Positions 16,691 to 22,242 of a stretch of DNA of 22,242 bases are shown piece after piece. Source of the stretch: Chara braunii (Eukaryota > Streptophyta > Charophyceae > Charales > Characeae); NCBI GenBank assembly GCA_003427395.1, contig BFEA01000405.1, forward strand, positions 1,070,060-1,092,301, in the 5' to 3' direction. The notes beneath the pieces were generated by a model, which did not search any database, had not been told where the DNA came from, and worked only from the letters and a program-made list of their open reading frames with translations. The stretch's first letter is position 1; every line of letters begins with the position of its first letter. Both the position numbers and the translations under genes were made by a program.

Positions 16691-18120
16691 ACGGGACCTG
16701 GGAGAGGCACCGAATTGGTACCACGAGGCCAGCCAGGATCTAAAACCCTAGGCACCGTTGAGGGTCACAGGTGAGCTCGTGAGGGTTGTATCCCATACAG
16801 TATATGGAAAGGACCGGAAGAGGCTGGTCGCATTCGGAGGGAGCAGTATCCATGAACGTACCTGGCGTACGCAGCCCACTGACATAGGGCCGGTTCGGAG
16901 CAGACACTTGGGAGGGGCGCCAAGCGCACACAGCCCACTCGTAGTAACGATTCGGAGCACGGCAGAAGAGGACCATATATGGTATACTCGCGGTGCGTGA
17001 CCTATGGTTCAGGGGGGGGAAGAGATGGCGAGTGTACTGAGAAGAGTGTGTGACAGAGAAAACGGAGTATTTCAGTTGCGCATACCTAGGCTGAATGGGT
17101 GACCGGGTAAATTCGAGTTTAAGCCAAATCTGGCTTGATCCCGAGAGCAAGTGAGATAGCGGGCAACAGTGTGTGTGAAAATAGAGAGAGAGAGCGAAAT
17201 CAGGAGAGAAAGAGAGAGTATGTGTGTATGGAAGAGAGAAGAAGAAAGCGGGAGTGTGAAGAAGAGAGTCCACACTCGCATGCATTATTATGATTCACCT
17301 GGCCATACACGCGCTCAGGTGCATCCCTAACCAGGCCAGCAAGAAACTGGCGCTTCAATGTGTAGATGAAGCAGGTGGAACATGAAGTCGCACAACGGGC
17401 TTTGCCTGTGGAAACGAGCCCGTGTGAGGGATTCAATGTGAATGAAGCTATGGTTATCGAAGGCGACAGAGATCGGCGGATGACAAGCTGAATTTCGCTC
17501 GTGATTTCAACATGGTCATGGGTTAGTGCTTGATGTCCTCGAAAGGCAGCCTCAACTTACGATTGAGTTTCAATACCTTCATGCATGCTACATGAGAGAT
17601 GTATTGATTGTAGGTCTCCTCTTGCCTACGGGCTTTCATGCGTCTCTGCGCACTATTGAGCATGCGTATCGCAGTCTACCTTCCGGTAACTTGGTTCGGA
17701 GGCTTTAACTCGTTTTTGGCACGACGAGAATGTGGGTCATGGTTGCAATGATGGTTAATGTATGAAGGGTTTTTCCTTTCTTTTTCAATGTATGGATGTG
17801 TTATGACGATGATTGAATGAGATCTCGATTTTGTTTTGTGTTGACGGGGTGTATTCGTTCCTTGCCATCCTTGCATGATCTCAAAATGACGAACCAGTAG
17901 CTAGCTGAATTGACAAAGGCAGGCCATGTGGACCGATCAAAATGCTCCATCTCGCCGTCAACTGTTCGTACCCCCGCCACGTCCCTTCCCGTACGACGAG
18001 GAAAGGCCACGTGTTTGCGGGTGGGACGTACGAGAAGTCGTTGTCAAGATAGGAAGAAAATACCACTTTCCTACAGAAACACGATGCTCGACAGCTCGGG
18101 GTTTGTGAATGTTGAATTTG
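16691..18120. other. No recognisable gene
   Basis: The longest frame is a 181-residue minus-strand ORF (17285-16740), Ser/Leu/His-rich and partly made from a GA-rich stretch at 17180-17225. It matches no family I know. The part nearer 18120 could belong to the 5' LTR of the element whose primer binding site is at 18665, but I cannot define LTR edges because no second copy is in the window. Confidence 0.35.
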
Positions 18121-18146
18121 TGCTTGTTGATACTCATTTCCCTCCC

Positions 18147-18153
18147 TATATAT
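18147..18153 (+). promoter_or_regulatory. TATA-like box, possible LTR promoter
   Basis: TATATAT lies in CCTCCCTATATATCTGCC, about 520 bp upstream of a likely primer binding site and on the same strand as the gag gene. The position would suit the U3 promoter of a 5' LTR. The LTR itself cannot be confirmed here. Confidence 0.3.
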
Positions 18154-18664
18154 CTGCCTTTTAACGAGTTCATCGCCATCCAATGGTTGGTAGTATCACC
18201 TCATTGGCCGAACAGTCTAGCAGCGATTGTCGGCGTGAAGAGCGCTATCTGGAAAAGGGTTTTCATTACCGATCACATGACGACGACAAATTCCAAGAAA
18301 AAGCAACCCAGCTACGGCCCTCCATGTCGGATTTGGAGTTGTGGGATGAGCGACGACGAAAATTAGTTCGAAGGCGTGACCCCACGTGAATACCCTCGCC
18401 TTTTCGATCGAAACGGCGATGCGCCGCTCATATGGATGTTCAAAGATATTTTTTTTGGATTAGATGAACGTTGAAATTTGTGCGCGGCTTGTTTTCTTTT
18501 TTTTGCACGACAACAATCACACTCGCTAACTGGGACAACACAGGAGATTTAAGTTTTGTCTGTGTCTCCACACTCAAATTTTCCAAAAATCCTTGGCACA
18601 CCCCCACTTTGCTATTGTCCAAGGGTATTTCACTCCGAGCGGAAAATAGTATAGGGCGTGAGGT

Positions 18665-18676
18665 TGGTATCGGAGT
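18665..18676 (+). other. Probable LTR-retrotransposon primer binding site (initiator Met tRNA type)
   Basis: TGGTATCGGAGT matches the plant initiator-Met primer binding site TGGTATCAGAGC at 10 of 12 positions. It lies 151 bp upstream of the gag ATG on the same strand, as expected just inside a 5' LTR. The CA end of an LTR is not evident immediately upstream, so the LTR boundary is uncertain. Confidence 0.5.
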
Positions 18677-18815
18677 CGACCCGTGTTGGTTCCAAGAGTA
18701 GCGAGTCGAGATGGCGAGAAAACAAGGTGCTGATAAATTAGGATCTTCCCGACCAGCTTGAAGGAGTCCTCCCGTTACAAGATGTAGATCGGCAGAAGCA
18801 AGAGTTGAAGGAATC

Positions 18816-20124
18816 ATGGCTAATGCACAACCCCAGGCTTCCCCTGCCCCTCGTACAGTACTAATTAATCCCACCGTTTTTCCCTTTTGTCCCAATCACG
18901 CACATGCAGAAGCATGGGTAGAAGCGGTAGAAGCTCAAGGCTACGTTGTCGGTGATCTTCCTCAGATGCTTAAACTACTCATGAGGAATTTGCGTTATGC
19001 CTTACGATTGGTTCAAACGACACGAATGGGTAAATTGGTCGACATTCAAGATTGCCTCTCAAACAATTTCAAGTTAACGCCGTAAGTGAGGACGTTGCGT
19101 GGTTTGTGTTGAAAACATGACAAGAAGCGCCAGGAGAATTACTCCCAGATTTTGTGGACAGATTTCACACGGCGCTAGATAAGTCTGGGCGAGAACAAAA
19201 TGCGGCTCGAGACTGGTTTGTAGATCATTTGAGAAACCCGATCCCGAAGGCGAAATTACAAAAGAAAGTTCTTACAAAGACTATGCCTTTGAAGGATACA
19301 CATGAACCAGCCCAAGGAAGATGGTGGGGACAAGATAGAGGACGTCTCGACCAAAAGGCGGTTCTAGCTGAAAGTTGTTGATCGGTTTTATAATCGCCAT
19401 GGGCATGAAAACGAGCCAGGACCGTCGTATCACGCCTTTGCTCTTGCTTCCTATCCTTCTCAGCCACCTGCTTCCGCTTCTGCCCTTCGAAAACCTACCC
19501 TTGTAACCGTCATTGTTCCTCGTCTTCAAGCCAGACACAGGAACCCATCACGAATTTGCAATTGGCTCTGATGATTCACTCAACTTCAGCTCAACAGTCG
19601 GAGTGGATGAACCATCTGATCAACTCGGAAACTAATCAAACGGGCCGACTAAGAGAGTTAATGAGTATTAATCAGGGAGCTAGTCGGCCACCACGATCCA
19701 ATCCGTCTCCCGTACAACCTCTGCTTACTGCCCTCCCCCCCTACACAAGCCTCTTCTCCTGCTCCTCTTCAACCGTCTGCCCCTCAGGGAAAGGTAGTGT
19801 TACAATTGCAAGCAGCCTGAACATTACGCCTGGAACTTTCCTCACCCAAAGCGAATGCAACCCCCACCAGTGGTTGCGCCTGTAGTTGCTAACTAGGGCC
19901 AAGTGGTTGCATTGTTAAAAGTCCCTGGTGAACTGAGACCGCCTCCATCGTCGCCACCTTCCGCAATTTCAGAACAAACCTTCTCGACATTAGGGACTTC
20001 GTACGAAGCCGCAGATGTCGTTCAGTCGTCTGAGTATCTACAGTTAGCAAGACTAATTGGAGCAATTCGTCCCGCAAAGGACAATTTCGAATGGATTGCA
20101 AGAGAAATTGAGCCTAACCCTTAA
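18816..20124 (+). pseudogene. LTR-retrotransposon gag, heavily frameshifted, with a mutated zinc knuckle
   Basis: Gag forms the retrotransposon particle and packages its RNA. The ATG at 18816 has good context (ATCATGG). The frame starts MANAQPQASPAPRTVLINP and runs to 19085. A shift near 19080 leads to the capsid-like part (GELLPDFVDRFHTALDKSG, then ARDWFVDHLRNPIP), with an in-frame TGA at 19118-19120. Further shifts lie near 19375 and 19540. The section from 19556 includes QLALMIHSTSAQQSEWM. Another shift falls at the C7 run 19735-19741. A Pro/Ala/Gln-rich linker then leads to a knuckle at 19798-19839, CYNCKQPEHYAWNF, after an apparent 2-nt loss. Its fourth ligand is Phe instead of Cys. TAG at 19894-19896 replaces a probable Gln codon, and TAA at 20122-20124 ends it. 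No protease or reverse transcriptase follows. Confidence 0.72.
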
Positions 20125-20673
20125 GATCGGGTCCCAATTGGCTTTGCGCCGCCCAAACTCATGCTCTGGACGAGGAGCGTTCGTCATAAGGTCACCCTCA
20201 CCTAGTGCATTGAGATGGATGGGGGTGGGTCATCGAGCAAGAGAGCTTTTACATTGGGGATGTAGCTCAGCCCTCGCGCCAGATGGTAGTATCGATAAAC
20301 CTTCGCAAGCGCAATTTTTCTTGGTACTTAGTCGTGTTTGCAGGCAATTGCTCTTTCCAATACTCAAGCAGTCCAAAGGTCCATTGAGAACTCGTTCTTC
20401 TTTATATATGTAGGCCAAGCGTCCTCCTCGGGCCACACATTCTTTTACTAAGTGAAGAGTCCTTAAAACCTTGTCGAGGTAGAGGGTCACCCCTCAGCCC
20501 AAGCCCACGAACCAAGTCACGTTATCGCTTGCACCTTCTTAGGGTTTCGCCTACTGCGTCGTCTAGCCAACCTATGCATCATTCACATCACTTTTCGGGT
20601 TGTCTTGTCATTTGCCTATATGCCCTTTAGTTTTTCCGGGGCGCCACCCACATGCTCTTATGATTCGGCGGCC
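20125..20673. other. No recognisable pol sequence
   Basis: After gag an LTR element should continue into protease and reverse transcriptase. The 118-residue frame at 20057-20413 and the other frames show no DTG, YxDD or integrase-like motifs. The pol part is deleted or beyond recognition. Confidence 0.4.
20256..20289 (+). other. tRNA-Ala-like 5' fragment, split by a short insertion
   Basis: GGGGATGTAGCTCAG (20256-20270) followed, after ten extra bases, by AGATGGTAG (20281-20289) matches the 5' end and D-arm of plant cytosolic tRNA-Ala as I remember it. CAG flanks the extra bases on both sides. No anticodon arm, T arm or B box follows, so this is not a working tRNA gene. It may be a tRNA pseudogene piece or SINE head. 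Confidence 0.4.
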
Positions 20674-20929
20674 GCTTCGACAGACCGGCATTTTCACAGA
20701 CCTTAACCATGCAAACCATTATTTTTTTTCCACAACCGAGACCAAATGCATGACAAGACTCATCCATGGGGAGGGTTACGTTAACAACCCGTTTGACTTC
20801 AGCCCCTTTTTCGTTGCCCGACATACCCGGACCCAATCCCGCTCAAAGAATCTCTAAGGGCTACTCACCTTCACACTCAATACAATATAGACAACCACAT
20901 CCCCCATTTGGAATCAACACATAATCCTT
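20674..20929. repeat. Direct repeat copy A (about 256 bp)
   Basis: It aligns with 21565-21819 with around ten differences by eye, starting at GCTTCGA and ending at ACATAATCCTT. Copy A ends at the undetermined base 20930. Two equal-oriented copies about 0.9 kb apart could be LTRs of a miniature retrotransposon, a segmental duplication, or partly an assembly effect. Confidence 0.93.
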
Positions 20930-20930
20930 N
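20930..20930. other. Undetermined base (N)
   Basis: A single N lies exactly between the end of direct repeat copy A and the first unit of the 53-bp minisatellite. This probably marks a gap or low-confidence join, so distances and copy numbers around it should be treated cautiously. Confidence 0.98.
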
Positions 20931-20931
20931 T

Positions 20932-21143
20932 GGGTGAAGGAGATGGAGGAGGAAGAAGGTGTGAGGTGGTTGGCTATGGTGGATGGGTGAAGGAGATGGA
21001 GGAGGAAGAAGGTGTGAGGTGGTTGACTATGGTGGATGGGTGAAGAAGATGGAGGAGGAAGAAGGTGTGAGGTGGTTGGCTATGGTGGATGGGTGAAGGA
21101 GATGGAGGAGGAAGAAGGTGTGAGGTGGGTGGCTATGGTGGAT
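20932..21143. repeat. 53-bp minisatellite, four copies
   Basis: Units start at 20932, 20985, 21038 and 21091 with GGGTGAAGGAGATGGAGG. They differ by only a few single bases and total exactly 4 x 53 = 212 bp. The G-rich, C-poor strand is the plus strand. Because the array begins at the N, the true copy number may be higher. Confidence 0.97.
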
Positions 21144-21267
21144 AGGTGCTGTCTCTTATAGGCAATGTGTCCATTGCATGTTAAAAGTTCAACTACTCAT
21201 GTCAGACACCAACAAATCATTTCACATGCTTAGGGAGCTTGGCATGACTAATGAACTTCCAATATGC

Positions 21268-21287
21268 AGAGAGAGAGAGAGAGAGAG
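21268..21287. repeat. (AG)10 microsatellite
   Basis: A 20-bp perfect AG tract lies between the minisatellite and direct repeat copy B. No gene is near. Confidence 0.95.
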
Positions 21288-21564
21288 TATCCGCATAAGA
21301 GAGTTTAAAGACTCGCCTCCGATCTTTTTTTTTTCTTTTAACGTTTCATAATATTGAAAAATAATGTTTGAGGCCGGGGACCTCACAATTTGACCCGGGC
21401 CTATCCCCGGAGCACTCCCTAGTTTAGCTTACGAGCAGATGCTCGCCACAATCTGCCCTTATCTAAAACAATGCTCTAAAGCTTTTGGTTCTAGGTCGTA
21501 ACGCTGCGCGCCCATTTCAAAGTTTTGTTTTTCCTTCCATTTTGGTGGGCGAGATCTGCACAGA

Positions 21565-21819
21565 GCTTCGACCGTCCGGCATTTTCACAGACTTTAACCA
21601 TGCAAACCATTTTTTTTTTCCACAACCGAGACCAAATGCATGACAAGACTCATCAATAGGGAGGGTTACGTTTACAACCCGTTTGACTTCAGCCCCTTTT
21701 TCGTTGCCCGACATACCCGGACTTAATCCCGCTCAAAGAATCTCTAAGGGCTACTCACCTTCACACTCAATACAATATAGACAACCACATCCCCCATTTG
21801 GAATCAACACATAATCCTT
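21565..21819. repeat. Direct repeat copy B (about 255 bp)
   Basis: This is the partner of 20674-20929. On the minus strand both copies keep an open stretch (MSGNEKGAEVKRVVNVTLP), but the frames diverge soon after and I recognise no family. Copy B continues into unrelated sequence at 21820, where copy A meets the N. Confidence 0.93.
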
Positions 21820-22242
21820 CATGCCTAATTTCTTTGTCCCTTTGATCCTTTCCTTCTCTCTTCCTTTCGTCGTCCAAGCCATTTTCTTCCTTTCAGTCAT
21901 GCAGTCCGGGTGATGGTTGAGTCAACTGACCTTGCTTCTCAATCAACAACTTTTCTAGCCTTCTTTGGACTAGCTACCCTTCAAGTCCTCCAACATTTTG
22001 CGCTCAAAGTATTTCCGACCCTCAAGTACTTTCTCTTTTCTTCTTGGTGGCACAAGACACTGACAACGTCCCCTTGCCCTCTTCTTCCACCAAGTGAGAT
22101 CAAGGTTCTTTCACCGTTCGTTTCCTGGCAATGTAACAAGTGAGCGGGGAAGGGTTAGTCGAATGTCAAGTGGGAAGGGAGGAACGGTATGTGTTAGACT
22201 TAGGGTATGGGAGAGGAAGATGAGATGGACATGGCGAACAAG
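21820..22242. other. No recognisable gene
   Basis: The 77-residue plus frame at 21910-22143 is hydrophobic and Ser/Leu/Phe-rich but unlike any family I know. I see no repeats or RNA genes here. Confidence 0.35.

Noticed and set aside
16740-17285. 181-residue minus-strand ORF as a host gene
   Set aside because: There is no recognisable domain, its composition is odd, it is partly made from GA-rich sequence, and there are no supporting signals around it.

Overview
This is a gene-poor, repeat-rich piece of a nuclear eukaryotic genome. It contains dinucleotide and tetranucleotide microsatellites, tRNA-derived SINEs, decayed retroelements and a decayed PIF/Harbinger transposon. There is no operon-like packing, no rRNA and no convincing host gene. 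The protein families look most like those I recall from the charophyte alga Chara braunii: a Harbinger transposase with its MYB/SANT partner, a gag-like protein starting with a zinc knuckle, and a LINE-type ORF1. That assignment rests on memory of family style, not on a search, so I hold it at moderate confidence.

Layout. From 541 to 1995 (+) lies a PIF/Harbinger transposase frame interrupted by two stop codons. It ends in a (GA)34 tract. The stretch 2.0-4.5 kb is AT-rich and non-coding, with a weak 60-bp motif and poly-A tracts. A proline-rich open frame of doubtful status lies at 4755-5183. A composite GA repeat lies at 5421-5575. From 6707 down to 5903 (-) is the MYB/SANT-like second protein of Harbinger elements, frameshifted and missing its N-terminus. 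The transposase and this gene converge and are probably remains of one two-gene element.

From 7.1 to 11 kb the window is a mosaic of small repeats. It holds a compound GT/GA microsatellite, a 43-bp duplication, and two inverted copies of one SINE family (8228-8480 minus, 9531-9900 plus). The first SINE copy is joined head-on to another tRNA-like head. A cluster of CTGTCGA motifs lies at 8644-8979, a roughly 210-bp inverted repeat with a G-tract loop at 10024-10747, and a 47-bp tandem repeat at 10848-10974.

From 11.3 to 15.8 kb there are two convergent retroelement remnants. On the plus strand, diverged 172-bp repeats and a (TTTC)10 tract precede a gag/ORF1-like protein (zinc knuckle, helical segment, SAP-like C-terminus; 12702-13570). 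On the minus strand is a LINE-type ORF1 with a zinc knuckle (15825-13893). No reverse transcriptase, integrase or endonuclease frame is visible for either.

From 15.9 to 18.6 kb I recognise only small repeats. From about 18.1 to 20.1 kb is the 5' part of an LTR retrotransposon: a TATA-like box, an initiator-Met-type primer binding site and a gag gene broken at least five times. The end of the window has a 255-bp direct repeat whose first copy stops exactly at an undetermined base (N, 20930), followed by a 53-bp x 4 minisatellite.

None of the coding remnants looks functional as written. Several breaks fall in C, G or A homopolymers, so sequencing error must be separated from real decay. I did not find a coherent new biological system. 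The most unusual unexplained signal is the CTGTCGA motif cluster.
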